From: Chrysaora quinquecirrha
Lineage: Eukaryota > Cnidaria > Scyphozoa > Semaeostomeae > Pelagiidae
DNA length: 64,000 bases
Assembly (NCBI GenBank): GCA_014526335.1
Contig: JACTAT010000168.1
Coordinates: 291,386-355,385 of the forward strand
Reading direction: 5' to 3'
Part shown: positions 34,339 through 45,227 of the stretch, piece after piece
Numbering within the stretch: the stretch's first letter is position 1
How the letters are laid out: the number at the start of each line of letters is the position of its first letter
Position numbers and translations under genes: made by a program
The notes under the pieces: model-generated
Told to the model about the DNA's origin: nothing
The model's database searches: none
What the model saw: only the letters and a program-made list of their open reading frames with translations

Positions 34339-36898
34339 ACAAGATGTGTTGAATGAGGTACCCAGTCATGATATTGTCTTGTTTATGGGTGATTTGAATG
34401 CACAAATTGGAACCAACAGAATGGGTCTGGAGCATGTCATTGGACCACATGGGTCAGCCCGTGGAACAAATGATAATGGAGACCGGCTTCTGATGTTGTG
34501 CAACTTGAATGGTCTATGCATTGGTAACACCTATTTTGCTCATAAGGATATCCATAAGAAAACCTGGAGATCGCCGGATGGAAAGACAGAGAATGAAATT
34601 GATTATATCTGCATTAGTAAGCGATGGAGATCATCACTGAACAATGTGCGGACATGCAGAGGAGCAGATGTTGGGTCTGATCATCACTTGGTACTTGGAA
34701 AGGTGCAGCTAAAGCTGAAAAAGATCCAGAAGACAGAAACTGTGAAACCATTTGCAGTTGGGAGATTGAAGAACCAGCAGATATCAAACCAGTTCCAAGT
34801 GGCATTGAGCAACAAATTTGAAGCACTCTCGCGTGAGACGGAAGATATGGAAGAACAATGGAATATGTTCAAAGAAGCAGTTACAACGGTTGCAGAAGAA
34901 CAGATTGGTAGAAGAAGAGGAACTAGGAAAGAGGCATGGATCCAGGATAAAACATGGAAACTGATTGATGAGCGAAAACGGCTTAAACAAAGAAGAGACC
35001 AGTCAAACACAGTAGAAAATAAGGCCGAAACAAGCAGACAGTATCAACTGATGGATAAACAGGTAAAGAAGAGCTGTAGAAGAGACAAGAAGGTATGGCT
35101 TGATCAAAAGAGACAAGAAGCCCAAGAGGCAGCCAGCCAGAATGACTCTAAAACACTCTATAGAATTGTCAAAGAACTGACAGGAGATGGTAGACCAACT
35201 GAAGTGCCAATCAAAGATAAAAGCGGTAAAGTTTTGACAACAGCAGAGCAGCAAAAGGCAAGATGGGCTGAACACTTTCAGGAAGTTCTAAACCAACCAA
35301 ATCCAGAAACACTTTGGAATTTTAATGATGACGATGACGTACAGGTACAACAACTAGATGTGAAGTTGAACAACATTACGGAAGCTGAAGTAGAAAAAGC
35401 AATAAAAAATCTAAAAAACAACAAGGCAGCTGGACAAGACCAGATTACAGCAGAGCTGCTGAAACATGGTGCAGGTACAGTGATACAGCAAATGACAAAA
35501 TTGCTCAATTGCTGCTGGGAACAACAACAGGTACCAAAAGAATGGAAGAATGGTGTCATTGTAAAGATACCCAAGAAAGGAAACCTGGCAGATTGTAATA
35601 ACTGGAGAGGTGTGACTCTTTTATCGGTGCCAGGAAAAGTGTTAAGCATTTTAATGTTAAAGCGTATCCAAGATTCAGTAGATGCAAGATTGAGAGAACA
35701 ACAAGCTGGCTTCAGAAAAGGAAGATCAGGATGTGAACAAATATTCACACTGCGTAACATCATTGAACAGTGTACAGAATTTCAGCAACCCCTTGAAATT
35801 AATTTTGTTGATTTTAAAAAAGCATTTGACAGTGTCCACCGAGAGTCACTGTGGAAAATCTTGACTATCTATGGTATTCCGATGCAATATGTGGAAATCT
35901 TCCAAAATATCTATGAAAATAGCAGCTGTTGTGTGAAATTGCCTGATGGAAATACAGATTTTTTCAAGATCCAAACTGGTGTAAGACAGGGATGTATATT
36001 GTCACCTTTTTTATTCCTGCTGGTAGTGGATTTCATCATGACGAAGGCTATTGACGGTACAGACCAAGGTATCAAGTGGCAACAACAACAGAAACTGGCT
36101 GATCTTGACTTTGCTGACGACATTGCAATTATTGCTGAAACAAGAGAAGGATTGCAACAGTTAACTGACAATCTGTCAGAGGTAGCTGGATATATGGGAC
36201 TGCGAATTAGCCATGAAAAGACCAAAGTGTTGCAAGTACCGACAGCTCAACAGAATGCTGTGGGTATAACAGTTGCAGGACAACCTGTTGAAGATGTTCA
36301 GACCTTTACTTATCTGGGTAGCGTGATTACAAGTGATGGTGGATCGGAAGCTGATATCAGAGTACGGATCGGCAAAGCATCTGCAGTATTTAGAAGAATG
36401 GGTAAGATCTGGAACAGTGCTAAAATTGAGCAACGGATTAAACTCCGCTTGTACAATACCATCGTACTACCAACGGCACTATATGCTAGTGAAACATGGA
36501 GAGTAACAGCGGCTAATTGTAAGATGTTAAATGTTTTCCACCAGCGATGCCTGCGACGAATTTTGAAGATTTCATACCGTGATCATGTTAGAAATGAAGA
36601 GATTCTTAGGCGCGCGGGCTCAAGTCGGCTGCAAGACATTGTGACGGAAAGACGAATGAGACTGGCTGGACACGTACTACGACTGCCGGATACCCGACTG
36701 GCCAAGAATGCCATCCGGTGGGAACCAACTGATGGGAGGAGAAGGAGAGGGAGGCCAAGAATAACGTGGCGCAGGTCATTCAAGGAAGACTTGATGGCTG
36801 TGGCGTGTGACTGGCATGGCGTCGAACGAGTGGCCGAAGACCGAAAGCAGTGGAAACAGCTGTCTGCCCGATGTGCAAGCCTGCACGGGAGGACCTAA
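34223..36898 (+). CDS. RTE-like LINE endonuclease/RT ORF, 5' truncated, long and open
   Basis: An 891-codon frame without internal stop. Its first ~38 codons (from ATG 34223) translate satellite DNA; LINE-derived protein starts at about 34340 (LQDVLNEVPSHDIVLFMGDL), inside the endonuclease. Retained endonuclease pieces: VLFMGDLNAQIG (~residue 50), NEIDYICISKRWRSS (~127) and GSDHHLVLGK (~153). RT: KNNKAAGQDQITAELLKHG, VDFKKAFDSVHRESLW (~530), GVRQGCILSPFLFLL and the active site LDFADDIAI (~630). A C-terminal region of RTE-type sequences follows: ASETWR, FHQRCLRRILKISYRDHV, RLAGHVLRLPD and GRRRRGRPRITWRRSF. The N-terminal catalytic Glu of the endonuclease is lost by truncation. Clade assignment (RTE or a close relative) is from memory. 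Openness suggests recent insertion. Confidence 0.9.
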   Translation: MAIISDQWITLITHYFQLSRIFIFFLMTFPAISDHPITLQDVLNEVPSHDIVLFMGDLNAQIGTNRMGLEHVIGPHGSARGTNDNGDRLLMLCNLNGLCIGNTYFAHKDIHKKTWRSPDGKTENEIDYICISKRWRSSLNNVRTCRGADVGSDHHLVLGKVQLKLKKIQKTETVKPFAVGRLKNQQISNQFQVALSNKFEALSRETEDMEEQWNMFKEAVTTVAEEQIGRRRGTRKEAWIQDKTWKLIDERKRLKQRRDQSNTVENKAETSRQYQLMDKQVKKSCRRDKKVWLDQKRQEAQEAASQNDSKTLYRIVKELTGDGRPTEVPIKDKSGKVLTTAEQQKARWAEHFQEVLNQPNPETLWNFNDDDDVQVQQLDVKLNNITEAEVEKAIKNLKNNKAAGQDQITAELLKHGAGTVIQQMTKLLNCCWEQQQVPKEWKNGVIVKIPKKGNLADCNNWRGVTLLSVPGKVLSILMLKRIQDSVDARLREQQAGFRKGRSGCEQIFTLRNIIEQCTEFQQPLEINFVDFKKAFDSVHRESLWKILTIYGIPMQYVEIFQNIYENSSCCVKLPDGNTDFFKIQTGVRQGCILSPFLFLLVVDFIMTKAIDGTDQGIKWQQQQKLADLDFADDIAIIAETREGLQQLTDNLSEVAGYMGLRISHEKTKVLQVPTAQQNAVGITVAGQPVEDVQTFTYLGSVITSDGGSEADIRVRIGKASAVFRRMGKIWNSAKIEQRIKLRLYNTIVLPTALYASETWRVTAANCKMLNVFHQRCLRRILKISYRDHVRNEEILRRAGSSRLQDIVTERRMRLAGHVLRLPDTRLAKNAIRWEPTDGRRRRGRPRITWRRSFKEDLMAVACDWHGVERVAEDRKQWKQLSARCASLHGRT

Positions 36899-36925
36899 GT
36901 CCTAAGTAAGTAACCGTCTAAAATT
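36896..36925 (+). repeat. LINE 3' tail (CCTAAGTAAGTAA type)
   Basis: Directly after the ORF stop lies CCTAAGTCCTAAGTAAGTAA, a short TAAG repeat, as RTE-like LINEs often end in short tandem repeats. The 3' UTR is thus nearly absent, also characteristic of RTE-type elements. Confidence 0.65.
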
Positions 36926-37530
36926 GCTAAATTATTATATTGATATCATTTTAGATACAACCAACCTTGCCTCCATCTATTGTTATTGTGCCCCTGGTGC
37001 CCCAAAAAGGGAACTTGTGGCAAATATAGATAAAGATGCCCAACAAATGCAATACTTGGGTCAATTCAATGCGTAGGTTCCAAATTTTTAGGTAACTTGT
37101 TCATATCGGGTCCCTTTTACAAGAAATGGGGGCAATTATCCCTACATGGGGGATATTTGTCCCACAAACAATGACATGCTTCCAATATTAAAATTTTACA
37201 GATAACCATATCCTGTTATCAATTCAAACAACGTAAATAACAGTTTTAAATGATCATATTAATATGTTTATGGCTTTATTTTTTAGAAACCCTGCCACCA
37301 TTGATTGTTATGGTGCTGCCCCAGAAACGGGTCTTTCAGTAAATACTTGGCAGTTCATGTAATTATGGGGTGGTGCAAAGAATTGAAACTGCACAGGCTG
37401 AGTTGGTTCAAAAAATTCAGAATTACAGAATTACCCAGTCCCCGTTGTTCCAGTATCACAACGAAGCTCAGTGCTTACATTCTTCTGGTGGGACAATCTT
37501 GACTGTTAAAGGAGACAATGGAAGAGAGTA
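36926..37530. repeat. Pair of diverged direct repeats ~330 bp apart
   Basis: 36957-37020 (AACCTTGCCTCCATCTATTG followed by a TGGTGCCCCAAAAAGG block) and 37289-37345 (AACCCTGCCACCATTGATTG followed by GCTGCCCCAGAAACGG) share their order. In translation both give an LPP.IVxVLPQK-like phrase, so they may be remnants of a duplicated coding exon. A following plus-strand stretch (VQRIETAQAELVQKIQNYRI near 37372) looks helical. I do not recognise the family. Confidence 0.45.
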
Positions 37531-37534
37531 TAGA

Positions 37535-37602
37535 GAGTATAGTATAGTATAGTATAGTATAGTATAGTATAGTATAGTATAGTATAGTATAGTATAGTAT
37601 AG
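37535..37602 (+). repeat. (AGTAT)n pentanucleotide microsatellite
   Basis: About thirteen uninterrupted AGTAT units, flanked on both sides by copies of ACAATGGAAGAGAGTAT, so the whole block looks locally duplicated. Confidence 0.97.
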
Positions 37603-39240
37603 AGTATAGAGAGTATACAATGGAAGAGAGTATACCTGCCATGGAGTCGCATTCCATAAGAAATGGAAAGACACTGTAAACTGAAATGACATGCAATTAA
37701 CAATTCCTGACTCTGGCCGTAAAACAGTCAACATTCTGGAGCACCAGTTACCAACGGTATCTATAAAGCTTCTTAAAGACCCTATATTGTTGCCATTACC
37801 AGATAGTGAACACCAAATTAAAAAAAGAAGTTCTACTCACGTGGACAGGATGCTTTTCTTATGGAAACTCGTTCACACTGCACATAGCCTTAAAGATCAA
37901 TCAATATCTTGTTTTGTTGACTGCATCCTTCTTATTTATGGAATTCAGTCAGCAAAACTCTTCTAACGCTTCCTCCAATGGACAAAAGACTGATACTAAA
38001 ATGTGACCAGCTATATATTGTCGTGGAGTTATGGATATAAGTCTAGTGCAGTGCAGAGAGGCAATACGGATCTCATCAAACGACCATACTTTTTTTATCC
38101 GCTCCTTTTTGATACAGATTGTGGAACAGGGGTTTCCCATAATGAAATCAACGATTAATTGGTTTGCTGAGAGTCCTAATGGAGGTGGCAATTAGGCACC
38201 AAAGTCTAAGTGTAGTATTTATTAATTTTTAGCTTTGCATAAACCAATGATAAGCGGCAATTAAAGTCAATACAATAAAATAAGCTCTATCAGATTCTGC
38301 ACACGAGGACATCATCAATCATCAGAATACGGTGGCTGCGTTCTCTCACCATATAGAGCTGTAGATTGGGCAGTAAGTGCATCTGTTAAGTCTTCCAGCC
38401 TCCTAGTTACACCTCCAGTAAGGGAATGGAAAGAAAAACCTGTTTTTCCCGCAAATACCGATGCACTAGTCATTACAATGGCCACTCACCAAGAGCAACC
38501 AACTGGTAGAGAGAAAGAATGCGATGCCCAAATAAAACCTGATAACCCTAAACTGGGTTAGGGTGGGTTGGGTAAATTAAATTGAAATTATCAGTAGAGC
38601 TAAGCGAACAGCGAGAGACAGCCTTGATATTTTCACTAGCGTAACTTCTAATTGTTACAAGCCTTTCAAATAACAGCTGTGGGTCAATTGATATATCTGC
38701 ACCTGATCAAATTTGTTACACACACTTATGAAGCGTAATTGCCTAATTCCTTCTTTTAAACACAAAATTTTCGTAAGATTTGCCTGTCATCAGCTCCAGA
38801 ATCTTATCCCCAACTTCTTATGCTGTGTCTTTTAAAAAATACTGTGTAAGGTATTGTCAGTGCTAAAAGGATCTTGTTCTTCAAAATAGAAAATTAGTGA
38901 CCTTACATCTACCATATCCCTGTATAGTAACATAAAGCATTTCTTTGATTTATGGAATATCAAGAAAAGTAAGTGAGCATTACAAAAGTCAGTATTTTTC
39001 CTTTTTGTTCCAAGTAGTTCATTATTTTTGAGATAAAGTAAATGGCTATTGGCATATATTCTCAATAAAAACAAGAAATCTGAAGTAAAACAGAACTGAA
39101 TATCAAAAATTTTTCTGTTTAGAGATATGCAATGCAAGGAGTTGACAAAGGCAGCCAAAGAAAAGGGAATGGAAGAATTGAATAAATGGATACACAAAAT
39201 GCTCTGCCCTGCTCCTTGGTACATGAATGCCTGACTGACT
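37603..39240. other. Unclassified stretch with possible coding remnant
   Basis: A plus-strand frame at 37691-37966 reads smoothly (KRSSTHVDRMLFLWKLVHTA, SCFVDCILLIYG) and is shadowed by a second frame, suggesting an old coding exon, but I cannot name it. The rest is AT-rich with no supported gene. Confidence 0.3.
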
Positions 39241-39560
39241 TCAGGTGTGGATTGCAAAGTATGTAAACTTTTGTCTCAATGACAGTAAGTATATGTCTCT
39301 TTGTGTCTTGAGTGCTTAGTATGCAAGGAAACCTTATTCCTTATTGTGCAGCATGTTTCAATTCCTTCCATAGGCGTGGATTGCAAAAAACCTTAGTATC
39401 TTGACAGTAGGTATTGGTTGGTTGGTGTTTTGGGCGCTTTGTGCGCAAGGAAACCTGTGCCCCCTAGGTGTGGATTGTGAAATAGTTGTTAGTATGAATG
39501 ATAATATACCAATCCCTTAGTCTTTTGGATGCTTTGTATGCAAGGGCAAGTAAAGGTTAG
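39240..39560 (+). repeat. Degenerate ~95-130-bp repeats
   Basis: Three copies begin AGGTGTGGATTGCAAA (about 39244, 39373 and 39466) and include TTGACAGTA.GTAT and a GCTT.GT.TGCAAGG segment. A related piece is near 39850-39910. Confidence 0.65.
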
Positions 39561-39679
39561 TCCTTCAAGTTCTTAGACACTCGTCCTCAGTTGTACTCCA
39601 TTTCAGAAGCTCTCTTGAGGGAGTAGTACATGACTTATTGCTGAAGGGGGATGCATGGCTTAGATTTTTTGAACGCACC

Positions 39680-39708
39680 CACTTATAATGCAGACATACA
39701 CAAAAGAA
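39680..39708 (+). repeat. 29-bp repeat, copy 1 of 2
   Basis: CACTTATAATGCAGACATAC continuing into ACAAAAGAAG is repeated exactly at about 40848-40876, 1.17 kb away. Both copies are preceded by ATTTTTTGAA. Confidence 0.85.
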
Positions 39709-40325
39709 GCAGATGCAGACATACAGTTTTCTTAAAATAGCTATATCTAGAGAATTTCAGGGCCAAAAACCCACCTATATGGGCGGTTTAAACTGGTACC
39801 CAATTTATAATTAGTACCCCACTGCAGTCGCTCAGCCCTTTTGTCTAAATGACAGTAGACACAGTAGAGATTGCTTAGTCTTTTGGATCTTGAGTGCAGA
39901 AGGCGGGGAACCCTAAGTTGTTGTTTCAGAGACATTGTAAATGCAATTGGAAATTGTAAATGCAAATGAAATGTCATGGGATTAAAAGAAACGGAAATGT
40001 TTTGATAAGTTATAGAACAAAAATATTGTAAAGTAACTTGAAATTAATTGTCAAAAAAACTTTAAACTTTAGTCTGTAATACATTCAAGACGTTTTGCTG
40101 ACCTTAACAAAGAATACTGTACAATCTTCTTCTAATCACAGGATTCAAATAAATTTCGAATTCTTTATTGGCCAATTTTATTTTACTGGAGGAAATAAAT
40201 AGGATGACACATATATGAAATTGAATGTTTTTTTTGTGTTCTATAAGGGAAGAAAATTTAAGGAAACAAATATTTAGCCTTCTAGACTTATAATATGGAC
40301 GAAATAAACAAAAATAAAAGCAACC

Positions 40326-40402
40326 ATACTCTCTTGAGGGTAATCGATCCCGTGACCTCCTTGTTTCTAGACAGGAAAACAAACATGCTGTGCTAATCAA
40401 AC
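40326..40402 (-). ncRNA. tRNA-like sequence (degenerate, A and B box)
   Basis: On the minus strand a B-box-like GGGATCGATTACCC is preceded by an A-box-like TTAGCACAGCATG at roughly tRNA spacing. The T-arm has mismatches and a complete cloverleaf does not form. Probably a tRNA pseudogene or the head of a tRNA-derived SINE. Confidence 0.4.
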
Positions 40403-40784
40403 TGTCAAATTGTCAAGAAAAATGGACTAATCCCACAGTGAACACCTTGTTCTTTTGTTTTTAGTGGCGCCAGACTGCCTAGATCAAAGAAGGACTAGCT
40501 CCAATTACCCAAGAAACGATAGCAGAAAAGTGAAAAAGAAGCTTCAATGGCTAAACTACACCAGGGGTGGCAGGAAAAGGGGCAGGAGCGAGCATTTGAT
40601 CTTCAAAACCTAGGAGGATGATGTTGGACAAAATCCGTCTGTATAACTACTCCCGCTTTAATATATAAGACTAGCCTTTGCCTGTCTAAGACCACCGCCT
40701 CATGAGGACCACTGCCTCCCATGAACTCTGCCAGTAACAACATCAACATAAAAGGCACTGTGCATTCAGGTGGCTATATTTGCT

Positions 40785-41110
40785 CTTAATCTAAATCTTG
40801 ATGTTAATCTTGATGTTAGTCTAGTCTTCATTTTTTGAAATCAGCCACTTATAATGCAGACATACACAAAAGAAGACCCTCAATAATGCGAGAAAAAAGC
40901 TTTAGATAATCTTTAACTCTGTCTTGATATTAGTCTTGGCCTGTGTTAGTCTTGGTCGAAGTATCAGTTTTTCATTTTTGAACTTGAAGTTAAAGCTAAT
41001 CTTAATTTGTTAACTCATCTTAACATTCAGGTTAATCTTGATATAAATCTGAAATAACATTGAAACTTAACATTAATGTTAATGTTGTTCTAAATCACCA
41101 CATGCAGTAA
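40785..41110 (+). repeat. Degenerate (GTTAATCTTGAT)n-type minisatellite
   Basis: Repeated phrases such as TTGATGTTAATCTTGATGTT, GTCTTGATATTAGTCTTGG, GTTAATCTTGATATAAATC and ATTAATGTTAATGTTG show a ~12-bp degenerate unit. There is no coding signal. Confidence 0.7.
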
Positions 41111-41512
41111 TGTCAATCACACACTTCATTGTCATCTTAATTCATCTTCATATTAGCCTTTAATGTTAGTAAACAAGTGAAAATTAATCTTTAATTAGAA
41201 TAAATTTTAGTACTGTTCTTAATATTCAGCTGTTTAAACAGATATCATAGTTGAACGTAATGTTAAGATTGCAATGAAATTCTAAATTAAAATCAAAGAT
41301 GCAATTAAAATTGAAAAAAATACCAAATGAAAATGAAAGTTTAGTGTTGAGAGAGAAATTGAAAATAAATTTATAATTGAAAAGAAATAGATCTAAAGAA
41401 TTGAGTCATTGCAGAAAGCCTTCTAGTTTTGTAAACTAGTTAAATCGCAAAAACATTAAAAAGAATTGTAAACTTTTTAGATAAAAAAACACCAAGAATT
41501 TGCCCTTCAAAG

Positions 41513-41598
41513 GATTTGAACTCCAGCCATTCAGGGTAGTAGGCAAGTATTTAATCATACGGCTGGACAGCCGTACTGCTCAGTAAGACAATAATCTC
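41513..41598 (-). ncRNA. tRNA-like sequence (degenerate)
   Basis: The minus strand has GGAGTTCAAATCC (B-box-like) and an upstream GCTGTCCAGCCGTATGA that can pair as a D-arm/anticodon-like region. The acceptor ends do not pair well. A pseudogene or SINE head is more likely than a functional tRNA. Confidence 0.35.
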
Positions 41599-41777
41599 CT
41601 AATAGTCCTAATATTTATGGAAGGGAAAAGCAAAACACCTTGAAAAATAATGTCTTACAAAGTTAGAAATTATACAGAAAGTAAATTTTTGTTACAGGAT
41701 GTCTGCTCGGCCTTTTGACAACATTTTCAACACGAAAATCACAGAAATAAAAAAATTTTGAAAGGAAAATATTTTCT

Positions 41778-41853
41778 TCCCAGGGGAGTCAAACTCCTGA
41801 CTACGCATTATGGCTCACGAGACACTCTGCTTATCGACTGAGCTACGATGCCT
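41778..41853 (-). ncRNA. tRNA-like sequence with good A and B boxes
   Basis: On the minus strand GGCATCGTAGCTCAGTCGAT contains an excellent A box (TAGCTCAGTCGA), and GGAGTTTGACTCCCC is a B box. The T-stem has one mismatch, and the 3' acceptor strand (GGGAAG) does not pair with the 5' strand (GGCATCG), so this is not a functional tRNA. Sequence beyond it (about 41900-42050) resembles that beyond the tRNA-like copy at 40326, so the two belong to one repeat family. Confidence 0.5.
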
Positions 41854-42099
41854 TGTTGTGATAATCCTCCTACAGTGATAATCTTCCTACAGAAAGCAAT
41901 CAGTTGATTGTTCAAACAGGCCCCAAGACGCACATCAAAGAAGGGTTAGCCCCTTTTACCCCAGAGACTGCAGCAGATAGGGGTTAAAGCAAAGGTAGCA
42001 GAATCATGGAGAAACCGGTTCTCGGAGGCTCACACAACCTGCTCAAACAAATCCGTACAAAATTTTCTCTAATGCGATCCCTATTTTGGTATATACAGA

Positions 42100-44480
42100 T
42101 AATTTACTCATACTTTAATAGTGTTGGGCAACAACCTGTAGAAAATGAATCATTTATTAGTATTGTCAATGGTCCTACAATTTGATCTTTAATTATTTTT
42201 ATTGTCTTGATTGGGATATCATATGCATCTGTTGACTTTTTGGTATCTAAATTACTAATTTGATCACTAACTTCAAAATCTGAAACAGGATTGAGAAACA
42301 GGATTGAGAAACAGGCTATTTGATTGAAGATGGTGTAGGTAGTATGTGAATTTTTTTATTGTTTTTCCTTATTTCTTTACTAAATTTGTTGGCTATTCCA
42401 GTGAAAAATTTGTTGGCAAATCTTTTCTGATTACACACAATGTTATTGTCAAATTCTAAAGATTTAGCATTTGATGTTTTCTTAGACAACTTTCCTAATA
42501 GATCGGTTATTCCCATCCAGATTTTCTTTGTGTTATTTTTGCAATTGATAAAATTTTCCTTGAAATTATATCGTTTGCTTTTCTTAATAGATGGTTCAAC
42601 ATATCCCTGTAATATTTGTGGCGTTGATACCAAAATATGTCTTGTTTTTTCTAAAATCGCTTGTATAGATTATTTTTACTAAATTTCTCCAGTTATCCTT
42701 GGCTTTCTCCTTAGCTTAGCTTCTCTTTTAGAGACCTTCTTAAAAGGTGCGGGTACATTGATAGAACTAAGTATACTATCTTGAAAGTGGTCAAATTTTC
42801 TTTCTAGATTGATGGCCAAGTGTATTTCTGGTAGGACCTATTTTGATTTGATATCAGAGACATACCCAGGTTCATCAAAATTCTTAAGTTTCTTTTAAAT
42901 TCTGGTTTTGGTCTATTTCTAATTGCTTCATCAAGCACAAGAAAGTTAGGCATATGATGTAAAATTTTTGCAATTAAATTCCCACTCCATGCATTATTTC
43001 AATTGAGGTTATAAAAATATTATCAATTAGGGAGGGTTTTTAATTTTCCGAAAATCTTGTTGGTTATAAAATTCACAGTTGAAAGAAATTGGATAACATG
43101 TAGTTCAAGAAGTCTTCTACAACTGATTTACTTTGAAATGTCAACAAGCGAAGAATGAAATCACTAGAAATGATAATTTTTTTTCTTTGCTAAGTTTTTT
43201 TAAGTAACAGACATATACTCTGAGAATTGCCTAAGATCTCTGCGAGGGTGATTGTAAATGACCACCAAGATAAAGTCAGCATCATTATTGTTCTCAATTT
43301 CAGCCCACAACGCCTCATATTCACAGTTATCTGATTTCAAGGCTTTGCAGATATCATTTTGAACATGAAACATCAAATTATCTGTTATGAAAAGCCCACA
43401 TCCTCCATTTTTAGGGCTGCCTTGAATTCCCTTATATGAATGAAAACCAGGAATATACAGGTTATCAAATCTAACATTGTTTGACTTAGTATGCCAAGTA
43501 TCCCTTAGTGCAATGAAATCGAAATCAAAGTTACCGTCAACGAAGAGACTTTCTAAGTCATAAAGATTGCCTAGTGAAGATGATATGTTTGTGTGAAGTA
43601 AGCGGAGTCTTTCTCCCCCATCAGGCATGCCCAAATTTTCAGTTAGTTTATGAAACTCATGATTTGCATAATAATCAAAGTTGTAATGAAAGGTTTTATG
43701 ACTGTCAATGTCTTTATCAAATAAGGGATCATGCTCAGACAAAAGCAATTTGCAAAGGTCTAAAGTCTCTAGAATTTTATAACTTCTAACATCTGTGCAT
43801 GATTTTTGGCAAGGACACGTAAAATTTGCGTTAAAAGCTAAATTTAGAAGTTCGTTTTATGGTAGTTTTGTGAATAGAAATAAGCCTTTATTACAATCTA
43901 CAAGGTTAGCAGACTGGCATGGTTGCAGTCGGGACCACCTTTTATGAATCAGGCAATTACAGACTTGGCAAGGTATAGATTTTGTAACATCACAAACCTT
44001 CCTTTTGCAAACTGAACAATTCTAAGAATCTTTGAGAGACTCTCTTGCATTTAAGAACACTTCTCTCTTTCTTCTTGATGAAAGCTCTACTATAATGCCA
44101 GCCTATTTGTTTCCCGATATTCGATGACAAGCTTTGATTTCGTCTTTGGATAATGAAGCTTGAAGCTTTACTGCATGATCCAGTGTGAGACTACACATGT
44201 TTTTTCAGCCATTCTCAGAAAACCATTGATTTCCAACATTGTCTTCTTACCATATTGTTCCAAATCATCTACTCTGCTCTGTGCCATTTCAGCTTCTTTT
44301 TACTCTCTTTCGCTCTCTTCAAAAGCTCTTTGTGTTCTTTTTCTAATTCAGCATTCTCTTTCCATGTATTATTGATGTAGCCATCAAAAGAATGAAGATT
44401 GTTAATAATGATGGCTTGCGTTTTTTTTTTAATTTTCCAACCATTTTGTCAATTCTATCAAATCGAGCTTTAAAAACTCT
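42100..44480 (-). pseudogene. LINE relic: ORF1 coiled coil, zinc-finger linker, endonuclease, pre-RT
   Basis: Reading down from 44480: an ORF1-like coiled coil (NAELEKEHKELLKRAKESKK in reading-frame pieces near 44300), then a finger-like CxxC pattern (NCSVCKRKVCDVTKSIPCQV) near 43970. The open 182-codon frame 43748-43200 holds the APE-endonuclease start: LRLLHTNISSSLGNLYDLES, FIALRDTWHTKSNN (usual SETW is RDTW, so the catalytic Glu is changed to Asp), then NGGCGLFITDNL and EALWAEIENNN. The pre-RT linker with NFINCKNNTKKIWMGITDLL occurs at 42633-42316. The RT itself is missing. Multiple stops occur between the pieces. It is a CR1/L2-like LINE on motif grounds. Confidence 0.75.
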
Positions 44481-44572
44481 CAAGATTCTCAGATAATTTT
44501 TTTTCACTCATTTACCATGAATTTTCATTTGAGAGGCAATTGCTTTTGCTATGGAATCTTGTATAATCTATT

Positions 44573-44770
44573 CATCGAAGAGATTTCAATTTTATTGTTT
44601 ATTAGGGGTCTACATCTAGTACTGATGTTGAATTATTTACCCCTTGTTTAGCAGATGTGAGTTGATTTAATTTCAGGTTGTCATATTCAGGCAGCCACAT
44701 TTGCAGGGTCAATTTTAGAGTCATTGAGTCATCAAAGAGATTTAAACTTTTTTGTTTATTAGGGTCTACA
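44573..44770 (+). repeat. Direct repeat, two ~44-bp copies 154 bp apart
   Basis: 44573-44617 and 44727-44770 share TCATC.AAGAGATTT.AA and TTGTTTATTAGGG followed by GTCTACA with few differences. They lie just beyond the LINE relic. Confidence 0.75.
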
Positions 44771-45227
44771 ACCAGTGATCCCTTAAAGGATCTCGCATTC
44801 CTCTGTAAGAAAGCATTGTTTTGGATAGGTAGAGAAACAATAAAAATATTAACAAGGTGAATAAAACAAAAAAAATATTTAAAAATTGAAAATGGGAAGA
44901 GTAATTCAGATTCTGGATGCAGAATAACTCGTTATAGAAACAACTCTATATGGTGTCAAGAGATTTAATAATTTGATTGGCTGTTCAAGCAATAGAAAAT
45001 TTAAGTGACGTCACATTTTCTTCAAAATTTCATACCAAAAATAGGCCAAAAACTATGTAAAAAAACATGATGATGCTACATGAGATATTGTATCTTGCCT
45101 TACAATTATAAGTGAAATTCTTTGCATTTCCTTTCTAAGAACATCTGCTTTTGGAATCTACATCTTGTTTTTATGCCTAGGCCAAAATTGCCAAAAACCA
45201 GCAAAGAACTCTTTTACAGTAATTTTT
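44771..45227. other. Non-coding stretch, nothing recognised
   Basis: AT-rich, no supported gene. Confidence 0.35.

Noticed and set aside
35278..35763. 161-codon minus-strand frame inside the RTE-like LINE
   Set aside because: Cys/Phe-rich shadow of the intact sense ORF, with composition typical of antisense translation.
38541..38575. Telomere-like AACCCTAAACTGGGTTAGGG
   Set aside because: It is a single short inverted pair, not a tandem TTAGGG array, so it gives no support for a telomere or interstitial telomeric repeat.
39240..39560. CRISPR-like array
   Set aside because: The repeats are diverged, unevenly spaced (129 and 93 bp) and in a eukaryotic context; they are a degenerate satellite.
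41778..41853. Functional tRNA gene
   Set aside because: A and B boxes are good, but the acceptor strands do not pair, the T-stem has a mismatch and the anticodon stem does not form.
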